22,152 nucleotides of DNA from the IMG/VR virus record IMGVR_UViG_3300028388_002695, positions 9,975-32,126 of that record. One strand, written 5' to 3'. Below the pieces are notes generated by a model. It did not search any database. It saw only the letters and a list, made by a program, of their open reading frames with translations, and was not told the DNA's origin. Source of the DNA: a virus. The position numbers were made by a program, and so were the translations under genes. Positions 1 through 4,681 of the stretch are shown in pieces (the first letter of the stretch is position 1; every line of letters begins with the position of its first letter).

Positions 1-11
1 CTCCCCAAACT

Positions 12-29
12 TGTAAAGAGGACTTTACA
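12..29 (+). promoter_or_regulatory. RBS hairpin of the PEP-CTERM gene
   Basis: TGTAAAG (12-18) and CTTTACA (23-29) form a perfect 7-bp stem. The four-base loop AGGA (19-22) is the Shine-Dalgarno core for the ATG at 31, eight bases downstream. Such a stem could limit or tune ribosome access. Whether it is regulatory is inference; the pairing itself is seen directly. Confidence 0.6.
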
Positions 30-30
30 C

Positions 31-705
31 ATGACCAACGTTCGTAGGCTCACTATGGGCGTCATCGGCGTCGGACTCATCGGCATCAGTTTCGCCCTGA
101 TGCCCACAGCCTACAGTGCTCTTGTGGTTACCGTGGTGGATCTGAATGACCTCTCCACCGAGACCTTCAACGATGGCGGCACCGGCGTCGTCAGCATCAC
201 CACCGGCACGTCCAGCATCTTTGACACGTACTGGCAGATTTCCGGTGTGATCAGCATCACCAACGAAGGCTTGGAGATCGCTGATGGTGCTGCGCTGCTG
301 GGCACCAGCTCCTTCACGCTCAACACGCTGGAAATTGGCGCCAACGTGGGCGTGGTTGTCCGGGCGGACTACGACCTCGGCATCACGGGTCCGGGCACTG
401 TCACGTCTCAGGCCAACGTCGCCACGCTGACGGACGCCACTGTGACCTTCAGCACCGGCTTCAACGACGTGATCCTGGACTCCTTCACGTTCACCAGCAC
501 GTCTCAGAACTACCTGGAGTCCTTCGCCGTGGACCTGACCAGCCCGTTCGTGCTGAACCAGGAGTTCGTCTTTGCCGCCAGCTCTGTCGGTGCGGACGTG
601 GGCTTCGACGTGTCCACCGGCGCCGTTCCTGAGCCTGGTATCCTGGCCATGCTGGGCCTCGGTCTGATCGGTATGGGGGGTGTGCAGAAGCTGCGCAAGC
701 AGTAA
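31..705 (+). CDS. PEP-CTERM sorting-signal protein
   Basis: A 224-residue exported protein. Residues 1-30 form a signal peptide: basic start, a hydrophobic core around GVGLIGISFALM, and a plausible cleavage site after TAYSA. The body is rich in Thr, Ser, Val and Asp, fits a beta-rich secreted domain, and has no catalytic motif that I recognise. The C-terminus shows the tripartite PEP-CTERM signal: VPEPG near residue 200, a hydrophobic glycine-rich helix, then the basic tail KLRKQ. In known systems this signal is cut by exosortase/EpsH in Gram-negative bacteria that make exopolysaccharide. No exosortase is visible here, so host processing is inferred. The gene starts at ATG 31 behind a strong AGGA site. 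Finding this signal on a phage-like element is unusual. The signal call is firm; the role is unknown. Confidence 0.85.
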   Translation: MTNVRRLTMGVIGVGLIGISFALMPTAYSALVVTVVDLNDLSTETFNDGGTGVVSITTGTSSIFDTYWQISGVISITNEGLEIADGAALLGTSSFTLNTLEIGANVGVVVRADYDLGITGPGTVTSQANVATLTDATVTFSTGFNDVILDSFTFTSTSQNYLESFAVDLTSPFVLNQEFVFAASSVGADVGFDVSTGAVPEPGILAMLGLGLIGMGGVQKLRKQ

Positions 706-750
706 AGCGCATGGGGCTCCAGCCATCTGTTGCGGGAGCAACCCAGCAAA

Positions 751-801
751 GCGACACCTGCTGAAGTGGTGTGACTGCTGTGAGAGCGCAGCACTAATCA
801 A
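751..801 (+). repeat. 51-bp direct repeat, copy 1
   Basis: This stretch matches 1006-1056 at 48 of 51 positions. It ends 17 bases before the ATG of the 40-residue ORF at 819. One reading frame gives RHLLKWCDCCESAALIN, but I see no ATG in that frame. Bases 777-780 (GCTG) can pair with 789-792 (CAGC). Confidence 0.85.
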
Positions 802-818
802 CCCGGAGAATCAACCCA

Positions 819-941
819 ATGACCAAATACTTTGATTTCCTGATGGCTCTTGTGCTGCTGGCACTGGTGTTCGGCACCACGGCTTTGATGCCTACTGATG
901 CGGAAGCGTCCTACAGCTTTGGTGCCCCGCGACTGATGTAA
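819..941 (+). CDS. small exported peptide, 40 aa
   Basis: ATG 819 to TAA 939-941 encodes 40 residues. The N-terminal 30 are a convincing signal peptide: MTKYFDF, a hydrophobic core ALVLLALVFG, and a cleavage-type site DAEA|S. The predicted mature part is only about ten residues (SYSFGAPRLM). A CGGAG ribosome site lies at about 804-808. The stretch TALMPTDAEAS resembles FALMPTAYSA in the upstream PEP-CTERM protein, so this may be a truncated relative or a decayed copy of that gene. It is too short to assign a family. Coding status rests on the signal peptide and ribosome site alone. Confidence 0.5.
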   Translation: MTKYFDFLMALVLLALVFGTTALMPTDAEASYSFGAPRLM

Positions 942-948
942 GTGAGGT

Positions 949-970
949 AGCCCCCAGCACTAGCTGGGCT
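949..970 (+). terminator. hairpin after the 40-aa ORF
   Basis: AGCCC (949-953) pairs with GGGCT (966-970), and AGC (956-958) with GCT (963-965), leaving a CC bulge and the loop ACTA. It begins 8 bases after the stop codon at 941. There is no T-run behind it, so if it ends transcription it is not a classic intrinsic terminator. Confidence 0.3.
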
Positions 971-1003
971 TCACGGCCCGGCGAATACGTTAGCCTGGGC
1001 GCT

Positions 1004-1078
1004 ATGCGACACCTGCTGAAGTGGTGTGACTGCCGTGAGAGCGCGGCTCTAATCAATGCGAGCCCAGCCGCTTGGTAG
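1004..1078 (+). CDS. possible 24-aa Cys-containing microprotein
   Basis: ATG 1004 to TAG 1076-1078 encodes MRHLLKWCDCRESAALIN followed by ASPAAW. The frame lies over the second copy of the 51-bp repeat. Two of the three differences between the copies are synonymous alanine changes in this frame (GCA to GCG, GCA to GCT) and the third is Cys to Arg, which hints at coding constraint. No good ribosome site is seen, and copy 1 lacks an ATG in this frame. An RNA element is the alternative reading. Low confidence. Confidence 0.3.
   Translation: MRHLLKWCDCRESAALINASPAAW
1006..1056 (+). repeat. 51-bp direct repeat, copy 2
   Basis: Second copy of 751-801, 255 bases downstream, with three substitutions. 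T779 becomes C1034 and its possible pairing partner A790 becomes G1045, which keeps a four-base stem around the loop TGAGAGCG. The third change is A793 to T1048. The copy ends 49 bases before the ATG at 1106. Confidence 0.85.
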
Positions 1079-1094
1079 CGGAGACTACACCAAG
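1071..1094 (+). promoter_or_regulatory. leader hairpin before the 1106 gene
   Basis: CTTGG (1071-1075) pairs with CCAAG (1090-1094) and TAG (1076-1078) with CTA (1085-1087), around the loop CGGAGA and a CA bulge. It lies 11 bases upstream of ATG 1106, so it would be in that gene's leader. A regulatory role is inference. Confidence 0.35.
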
Positions 1095-1105
1095 AGAAAC
1101 CAACA

Positions 1106-1357
1106 ATGACGCAATCAGAACCGCACCGAGTCAGTTCTAAGGGATACCGTTACACTGTAATGGATGGCAGGGCAGACCATGACATAGACGCTGCTTCTAT
1201 TTTAGAGTTTCTCAATGAAGTAAACGGAGAAAGAGCTTTCAAGTATTTCAAACAACATTATCGAGGCACTGATGCTGTATTTGTGTGTTTTGAGACGCGC
1301 CCACCTAAGCACTTAATAAATCCGAAAGTTATTAAGTCAATAGACGAGCTTCCTTAA
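1106..1357 (+). CDS. hypothetical protein, 83 aa
   Basis: An 83-residue protein of no family that I recognise. It is polar and mixed alpha/beta in character, with many aromatic residues in the middle and a basic, proline-containing end. There is no signal peptide or membrane segment. ATG 1106 has a purine-rich AAGAGAA about 8 bases upstream. Composition is clearly more AT-rich than the PEP-CTERM gene before it, which suggests separate acquisition. The next gene starts one base after its TAA, so the two are probably co-transcribed and form the head of the operon leading to the variable-repeat genes. Confidence 0.7.
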   Translation: MTQSEPHRVSSKGYRYTVMDGRADHDIDAASILEFLNEVNGERAFKYFKQHYRGTDAVFVCFETRPPKHLINPKVIKSIDELP

Positions 1358-1358
1358 A

Positions 1359-1604
1359 ATGAACACATCAAACATCCACTGCTGGGATTGCGGCAGATAT
1401 CCTGCACCGCATGAATCTGTAGACCGCTACCTTCGTGGGTCTTCTATTATGCTTTGTACTGAGTGCAGTAAAAAAGAACATGAACGAGAGCTGAAAGCGG
1501 CATTGCGCTCTATCAAACAATATAAAAAAACTCTCCAATATCACTTTGATAGATACCACAAGCATGAAAAGGCTCTAAAACACTTAAACACCAACTCATT
1601 CTAA
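1359..1604 (+). CDS. small zinc-ribbon-like protein
   Basis: An 81-residue protein with two CxxC knuckles, C8/C11 (CWDC) and C33/C36 (CTEC), as in zinc-ribbon folds. A lysine- and histidine-rich helical tail follows (KKTLQYHFDRYHKHEK), suggesting nucleic-acid or protein contact. Small proteins of this design are common in phage accessory regions, but I cannot name a family. It starts one base after the preceding stop codon. Zinc binding is inferred from the cysteine spacing only. The low GC content matches the 1106 gene. Confidence 0.75.
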   Translation: MNTSNIHCWDCGRYPAPHESVDRYLRGSSIMLCTECSKKEHERELKAALRSIKQYKKTLQYHFDRYHKHEKALKHLNTNSF

Positions 1605-1690
1605 GCTGACCGAAGATTACGAGGAAAGTGAAATGAACGTGGGTGGTACATCGCCACCCCAACAGAAACCACTCAAAACGAGAGATAATC

Positions 1691-2146
1691 ATGAACGCCC
1701 AAGACATCCGCGAACAGATTGCCAACCTTCAAGCACAGCTTAAAGCGCTGGAAGCCGTTCCTGAAACCGTCCAGATCCCAAATAGGGACTACGAAGTGGG
1801 CAAGACCCACGTGACGGTAGCGCAGTACCGCGTTTTCTGTGAGGACACTGAACGGGAGATGCCCAAACAGCCCGATCCTCACCGTGAGGACAATCCAGTC
1901 GTGAATGTCACCTGGTATGACGCACAGGACTACTGCGCGTGGCTGAGCGAGCAGACGGGCGAGCACTGGGACCTGCTCAGTGATGATGAGTATGAGTACT
2001 GCTGTGCAGACCACAAAGAAGGCAATCCAGATATTGCCGTCTACGATCAGACTCACATTGCTCCCGTTGCCTCTAAGGAACCGAATAAATTCGGCCTGTA
2101 CGACATGCTGGGTACTGCCTGGCAGTGGCTCCGGAGCAGCGCATGA
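1691..2146 (+). CDS. FGE/C-type-lectin-like scaffold, C-terminus missing
   Basis: A 151-residue protein starting at ATG 1691 (AGAG just upstream). Residues 1-20 form a short helix or coil. The rest resembles the N-terminal part of formylglycine-generating-enzyme (FGE-sulfatase) domains: YEVGKTHVTVAQYRVFC, then VVNVTWYDAQDYCAWL, then WDLLSDDEYEYCC, then FGLYDMLGTAWQWL. In the family the last motif leads directly into R-x-LRGGSW...GFRV. Here the frame instead stops (TGA 2144-2146), and that missing segment begins in the overlapping ORF at 2143 (ATGA). FGE-type domains with a diversified C-terminus are known targets of diversity-generating retroelements and act as ligand-binding proteins, not enzymes. 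A one-base indel that broke an originally single gene is the alternative to a genuine split. Confidence 0.75.
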   Translation: MNAQDIREQIANLQAQLKALEAVPETVQIPNRDYEVGKTHVTVAQYRVFCEDTEREMPKQPDPHREDNPVVNVTWYDAQDYCAWLSEQTGEHWDLLSDDEYEYCCADHKEGNPDIAVYDQTHIAPVASKEPNKFGLYDMLGTAWQWLRSSA

Positions 2147-2415
2147 ATAGGGCACTGCAAGGTGGCTCCTGGAACGCCAGCCCCAAAGACCTCCACGCCG
2201 CCAACCGCGACTGGGCCCAGCCGGACAACCGCTACTACGTCGTCGGTTTTCGAGTCATGAAAAAGTTAAAGGGCGCACATCGCGTCCTGCGCGGCGGCTC
2301 CTGGAGCCTCAGCGGGCGCGCCCTGCGCGCCGCCAACCGCGACAGGATCCAACCGGACCTCCGCTTCAACTTCGTCGGTTTCCGTGTGCTAAAAAGAATA
2401 CAAAATGAAAGTTAA
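2143..2415 (+). CDS. two-unit variable-repeat protein B
   Basis: A 90-residue ORF whose ATG overlaps the stop of the scaffold gene (ATGA), so translation is probably coupled. It holds two copies of the FGE/C-lectin terminal segment. Unit 1 is residues 5-38 (LQGGSW to VGFRV); unit 2 is residues 48-82 (VLRGGSW to VGFRV); both have 24 codons between Trp and the Gly of GFRV. The codons just before GGT are TAC-TAC-GTC-GTC in unit 1 and TTC-AAC-TTC-GTC in unit 2, the NNC pattern expected of retroelement-mutagenised AAC codons. A GTG at 2125 would give a longer start, but ATG 2143 fits the coupling. A receptor-binding role is inferred. Confidence 0.8.
   Translation: MNRALQGGSWNASPKDLHAANRDWAQPDNRYYVVGFRVMKKLKGAHRVLRGGSWSLSGRALRAANRDRIQPDLRFNFVGFRVLKRIQNES
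2155..2256 (+). repeat. variable-repeat unit B1
   Basis: Core LQGGSW to GFRV. Counting codons after the invariant Trp, positions 2, 6, 11, 15, 19 and 21-24 are GCC, GAC, AAC, GCC, AAC, TAC, TAC, GTC, GTC: all NNC. Confidence 0.8.
2284..2388 (+). repeat. variable-repeat unit B2
   Basis: Core VLRGGSW to GFRV. Positions 2, 6, 11, 15, 19 and 21-24 after Trp are CTC, GCC, AAC, ATC, CTC, TTC, AAC, TTC, GTC. Invariant CGC codons stand at positions 8, 12 and 20. Confidence 0.85.
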
Positions 2416-2677
2416 CCATTATGGTATTCGCGGTGGTGCCTGGGGCCTCAATCAGTACGTCGCGTGCTCAACCTTTTGCGGCAGGCTCAACCCAAACCAA
2501 AAATACGTCAACTTCGGTTTTCGTGTGATGAGAAAAGAGAACTATATGCGGCGCGTCCTACGGGGCGGCTCCTGGTTGAGCCCCCCCATGTACCTTCGCG
2601 TTGCCTACCGCAGCAGGGTCCGTCCGGACGACCGCATCAACAACGCCGGTTTCCGTGTGTTGAAACGGCTCTCTTAA
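2405..2677 (+). CDS. two-unit variable-repeat protein C
   Basis: A 90-residue ORF overlapping the end of protein B by 11 bases (AAAATGAAA junction). It starts MKVNHYGIRGGAW. Unit 1 (residues 8-41) is more diverged, but its last four variable codons are still NNC (TAC-GTC-AAC-TTC). Unit 2 (residues 51-85, VLRGGSW to GFRV) is close to the consensus, with ATC-AAC-AAC-GCC before GGT. An in-frame ATG at residue 48 directly precedes unit 2 and could allow that unit to be made alone. There is no signal peptide. Like its neighbours it lacks the FGE scaffold, so it is either an exchangeable cassette, a partner chain for the scaffold, or a remnant. Confidence 0.75.
   Translation: MKVNHYGIRGGAWGLNQYVACSTFCGRLNPNQKYVNFGFRVMRKENYMRRVLRGGSWLSPPMYLRVAYRSRVRPDDRINNAGFRVLKRLS
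2426..2527 (+). repeat. variable-repeat unit C1 (diverged)
   Basis: Core IRGGAW to GFRV with 24 codons between Trp and Gly. The framework is partly changed (RGGAW, no R-x-x-N-R), but positions 21-24 remain TAC, GTC, AAC, TTC. Confidence 0.65.
2555..2659 (+). repeat. variable-repeat unit C2
   Basis: Core VLRGGSW to GFRV. Positions 2, 6, 11, 15, 19 and 21-24 after Trp are AGC, TAC, TAC, GTC, GAC, ATC, AAC, AAC, GCC. Confidence 0.85.
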
Positions 2678-2722
2678 AGGGATATGTGAACAACAATGTC
2701 CTTAACATCTAAGAGAACTAAC

Positions 2723-2995
2723 ATGAAATACAAAGCTATGCGAGGTGGGGCTTATGGGTGCATACCAGGTTTTCTCTCCTCTGCCCTTAGAGATAAATTA
2801 GAACCATCTAACTCTTATTCCATCACGGGTTTTCGTGTGTTGAAGAGGTTAAACACGCAAACCCGTGTGCTGCGCGGCGGCTCCTGGATGGCCAATCGGA
2901 ACCTCATGCGCGCGGTCAACCGCTTAAACGACTCTCCGCCCCACCGCTTCGACATCTACGGTTTTCGGGTGTTGAGGGTAAAAAATGAAAACTGA
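2723..2995 (+). CDS. two-unit variable-repeat protein D
   Basis: The start at ATG 2723 ([11 protein letters not shown]) matches the MK-x-RGGAW starts of proteins C and E and gives the same 90-residue length; an upstream ATG at 2696 is less likely. Unit 1 (residues 6-39) keeps the 24-codon length and GFRV end but has lost most NNC codons (TAT-TCC-ATC-ACG before GGT) and is AT-rich, so it looks old or no longer diversified. Unit 2 (residues 49-83) is consensus-like with TTC-GAC-ATC-TAC before GGT. A 45-base gap separates it from protein C. It overlaps protein E by 11 bases. Function as in the neighbouring units is inferred. Confidence 0.75.
   Translation: MKYKAMRGGAYGCIPGFLSSALRDKLEPSNSYSITGFRVLKRLNTQTRVLRGGSWMANRNLMRAVNRLNDSPPHRFDIYGFRVLRVKNEN
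2738..2839 (+). repeat. variable-repeat unit D1 (degenerate)
   Basis: Core MRGGAY to GFRV with 24 intervening codons. Trp is replaced by Tyr and third positions are no longer mainly C. It is recognisable by length and ends only. Confidence 0.55.
2867..2971 (+). repeat. variable-repeat unit D2
   Basis: Core VLRGGSW to GFRV. Positions 2, 6, 11, 15, 19 and 21-24 after Trp are GCC, CTC, AAC, GAC, CAC, TTC, GAC, ATC, TAC. Confidence 0.85.
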
Positions 2996-3263
2996 ATTTT
3001 ATGTGGTTCGTGGCGATGGCTGGTACACCTATCCAAGAATCGTACGTTCAACCTTCCGCAGTTTGTTTCTCCCTAATGGCACAGGCAACACTCTTGGCTT
3101 TCGTGTGATGAAGAGGTCAAAAAATACTTACCCTGTGCTGCGCGGCGGCGCCTGGTACCTCCATCAGTATCATGTCAACGTGCGCTCGGCCCTCCGCAGC
3201 AGGAACTACCGGAACTACCGGGTCGACCTCATCGGTTTTCGTGTAATGAAGGTAACAGTATGA
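2985..3263 (+). CDS. two-unit variable-repeat protein E
   Basis: A 92-residue ORF overlapping protein D by 11 bases. Unit 1 (residues 8-41, VRGDGW to GFRV) is diverged, with few NNC codons. Unit 2 (residues 51-87) is consensus-like but two codons longer than all other units (26 codons between Trp and Gly); the extra codons fall near the start of the variable segment. GTC-GAC-CTC-ATC precede GGT. It ends MKVTV, and its TGA overlaps the ATG of the next gene (ATGA), tying the array to the downstream phage genes in one operon. Ligand or receptor binding is inferred from the fold. Confidence 0.75.
   Translation: MKTEFYVVRGDGWYTYPRIVRSTFRSLFLPNGTGNTLGFRVMKRSKNTYPVLRGGAWYLHQYHVNVRSALRSRNYRNYRVDLIGFRVMKVTV
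3006..3107 (+). repeat. variable-repeat unit E1 (degenerate)
   Basis: Core VRGDGW to GFRV with 24 intervening codons. The framework and the NNC pattern are both eroded (GGC-AAC-ACT-CTT at positions 21-24). Confidence 0.55.
3135..3245 (+). repeat. variable-repeat unit E2 (2 codons longer)
   Basis: Core VLRGGAW to GFRV. After allowing two extra codons near the start, the positions matching 11, 15, 19 and 21-24 of the other units are CTC, AAC, TAC, GTC, GAC, CTC, ATC: all NNC. Confidence 0.8.
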
Positions 3264-3451
3264 CTGAGCAATTCGTAGCCAGCGAATGGTACAAGTGGGA
3301 CGGTGGTGAGATGCCCGTACCCGAGGGTACCATGGTCGAAGTCGTTCACCGCGGCGACAAATGCTACATGTGTCAAGCTGGGCGCACCTATGCTGAAGAT
3401 TGGACGCACGACGACACCGACTCCGACATCATCGCTTACAGGATTATGTGA
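3260..3451 (+). CDS. small conserved phage-type protein
   Basis: A 63-residue protein starting at an ATG that overlaps the stop of variable-repeat protein E (ATGA). The pattern WYKWDGGEMPVPEGTMVEV, a charged turn, W-T-H and a final DIIAYRIM is typical of short phage proteins of the form W-x-GG-x-x-PVP...DIIAYR. I recognise the architecture from phage genomes but not a function. There is no signal peptide or membrane segment. Tight coupling makes co-expression with the variable-repeat array likely. Confidence 0.75.
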   Translation: MTEQFVASEWYKWDGGEMPVPEGTMVEVVHRGDKCYMCQAGRTYAEDWTHDDTDSDIIAYRIM

Positions 3452-3453
3452 CC

Positions 3454-3891
3454 ATGAAACGACGTAACCTTCTCGCCAGTGGCATCCTCATTGCCACCCT
3501 TCCAGACGGTGCTGCTCTGGCCGCCGCCAGCAGCGCTCAGTGTCTTGTCGCGGACTCGCAGCGACAGTTTGATCCTGCGGTATTGCGAGACCCGCTGGCA
3601 CCTTGGGAGCCTGCTGACGATGCCTTGCGCGTGACTGGAAAAGTCTACGAGTGGGGTAACAGACTGGTCTATAACTTAGGCGGACCTGGCAACTATTACT
3701 CAGACGGCTCCGACGCCCCGCGCATCCCTCCGGGCGTGGAAGGGAAGCCCGTTGATCTGCTAGTCTACTTTGGCGCCAATGATGACTGGACACAGGTAGC
3801 AAGGATCGGACCCTACCCATTGGTCCAGCCCGCAGATGGCTTCCAGGGTATTTCACCTTCTTGTATGGTCAGCGTGAGTACAAAGCCATGA
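3454..3891 (+). CDS. exported hypothetical protein, 145 aa
   Basis: Starts at ATG 3454, two bases after the previous stop. The N-terminus MKRRNLLASGILIATLP followed by an alanine-rich stretch (AALAAASS) is a probable signal peptide. The rest has no motif that I recognise; it is rich in Pro, Gly, Asp and aromatic residues, suggesting a beta-rich exported domain. One cysteine (C30) lies close to the likely cleavage site, but the residues before it are not a good lipobox. The TGA overlaps the ATG of the next gene (ATGA). Confidence 0.65.
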   Translation: MKRRNLLASGILIATLPDGAALAAASSAQCLVADSQRQFDPAVLRDPLAPWEPADDALRVTGKVYEWGNRLVYNLGGPGNYYSDGSDAPRIPPGVEGKPVDLLVYFGANDDWTQVARIGPYPLVQPADGFQGISPSCMVSVSTKP

Positions 3892-4411
3892 GCATCAAAT
3901 GGGAGATTGTTTCTGACCCTGTGCGTGATGACACAATACATATCATTAGTTCACGCCTAACCCATTCTCTTACTGAAAACTGCCCTTGCAAACCTGAAAT
4001 CTATGAAAACGAACTCATTCGCATTGTGGATCATAAGCAGTTGCCTGCTGGCAACGTCTCTAAATACAAGCGCGTCGTTAATCAACTTCAAAGTGGTCCC
4101 AGGTCAAAATTGGAGTTGAACAATTCGGCTACGCTAGTAGTGGCGCGGGGCGGATTTATGCAGAATCGGTATCCGGCCTTCCAAGCAATGAGTTACCGTT
4201 AACTGCAAAACTGGCAACAATCCAATTTAAAGCACTAGCCTCAGGGCTGGCTGTGATTGGATTTCTTTCTACTTCAGGAGGGGATTTGACTGCGGTGCCC
4301 ACAACAGGTGTCGGCACTGTCATTCGTACACAAGTCTCTGCACCTATCACGATAGTTTTGATAGGCGCGGGTTTAAGCGTATTGGTCAACTTAAAAAGGT
4401 TTCAACGATGA
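3888..4411 (+). pseudogene. two-helix membrane protein gene with apparent frameshift
   Basis: The ATG at 3888 overlaps the upstream stop. Its frame (MSIKWEIVSDPVRDDTIHII...) runs to a stop at 4202, but the last 30 or so residues look out of frame. From 4082 the -1 frame is open to TGA 4409-4411 and reads as a natural protein: KWSQVKIGVEQFGYASSGAG, a first hydrophobic helix ASGLAVIGFLS, a second ITIVLIGAGLSVLV, then KRFQR. That frame has no start codon of its own, and its stop overlaps the ATG of the next gene (ATGA), as expected for the true end. The gene is therefore probably one reading frame of about 174 residues carrying a one-base deletion between 4082 and 4202. I see no canonical slippery heptamer there. 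A small membrane protein is likely; the holin-like position is only suggestive. Confidence 0.55.
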
Positions 4412-4563
4412 CTGAAGAGACTTTAGAAGAACGTGTAGAAAGCCTTGAGCGTGAAGTGTTCGAGCAAGAAGATCTTGCATCTTCCGGCGCCAGCCCGAAC
4501 ACAAGCATCATGTATTCTAACGGCAATCCGTTGGACGAGAATCAGCCGCCTGAAAATCCGTAA
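4408..4563 (+). CDS. microprotein with SPNTS-MYSNG motif (copy 1)
   Basis: A 51-residue acidic protein. The N-terminal part (TLEERVESLEREVFEQED) has heptad spacing typical of a short coiled coil. It is followed by SPNTSIMYSNG and a proline-rich end. It is plainly related to the microprotein at 20021-20188 on the other strand (ERVE-x-LE-x-x-VF, SPNTS-x-MYSNG). The ATG overlaps the preceding stop (ATGA). In both places it sits beside small membrane proteins, which points to a shared role, perhaps in lysis or as a membrane-associated adaptor; this is inference. Confidence 0.8.
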   Translation: MTEETLEERVESLEREVFEQEDLASSGASPNTSIMYSNGNPLDENQPPENP

Positions 4564-4575
4564 GCATGCGACACA

Positions 4576-4650
4576 GCCCGTAAAGCACAACGGTCGTGCA
4601 GCCGACTCATAATCGGTAGGTTGCAGGTTCGAATCCTGCTGCGGGCACCA
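4576..4650 (+). tRNA. tRNA-Met (CAU)
   Basis: A 75-base cloverleaf. The acceptor is GCCCGTA with TGCGGGC (one G-U pair), the D stem GCAC/GTGC, and the anticodon stem GCCGA/TCGGT around the loop CTCATAA (anticodon CAT). The T arm is GCAGG-TTCGAAT-CCTGC, and ACCA is encoded at the 3' end. Position 1-72 is a G-C pair and the anticodon stem lacks the GGG/CCC triplet, so it is not an initiator tRNA. It is elongator Met, or Ile2 if the C is lysidinylated. It lies where the two opposing gene blocks meet. Confidence 0.93.
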
Positions 4651-4681
4651 TCTATTACAAGATAGGAGTACCTAATTTGAC

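Noticed and set aside
25-801. - strand open frame of 258 codons over the PEP-CTERM gene
   Set aside because: It is antisense to a gene with a clear signal peptide and sorting signal, and its Asp/Gly/Arg/His-rich composition is typical of a shadow.
931-938. C-terminus GAPRLM of the 40-residue peptide resembling animal F-x-PRL neuropeptides
   Set aside because: A four- to five-residue match in a phage ORF is chance; no amidation context exists.
2143-3245. CRISPR array
   Set aside because: The repeated units are coding, about 100 bp long and variable at codon positions, not short identical repeats with unique spacers.
1-4563. Reverse transcriptase, Avd-like gene or template repeat of a DGR
   Set aside because: I looked for YxDD-type reverse transcriptase frames and for a further RGGSW/GFRV-like copy rich in AAC outside the ORFs, and found none in the window. 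The DGR link rests on the variable units only.
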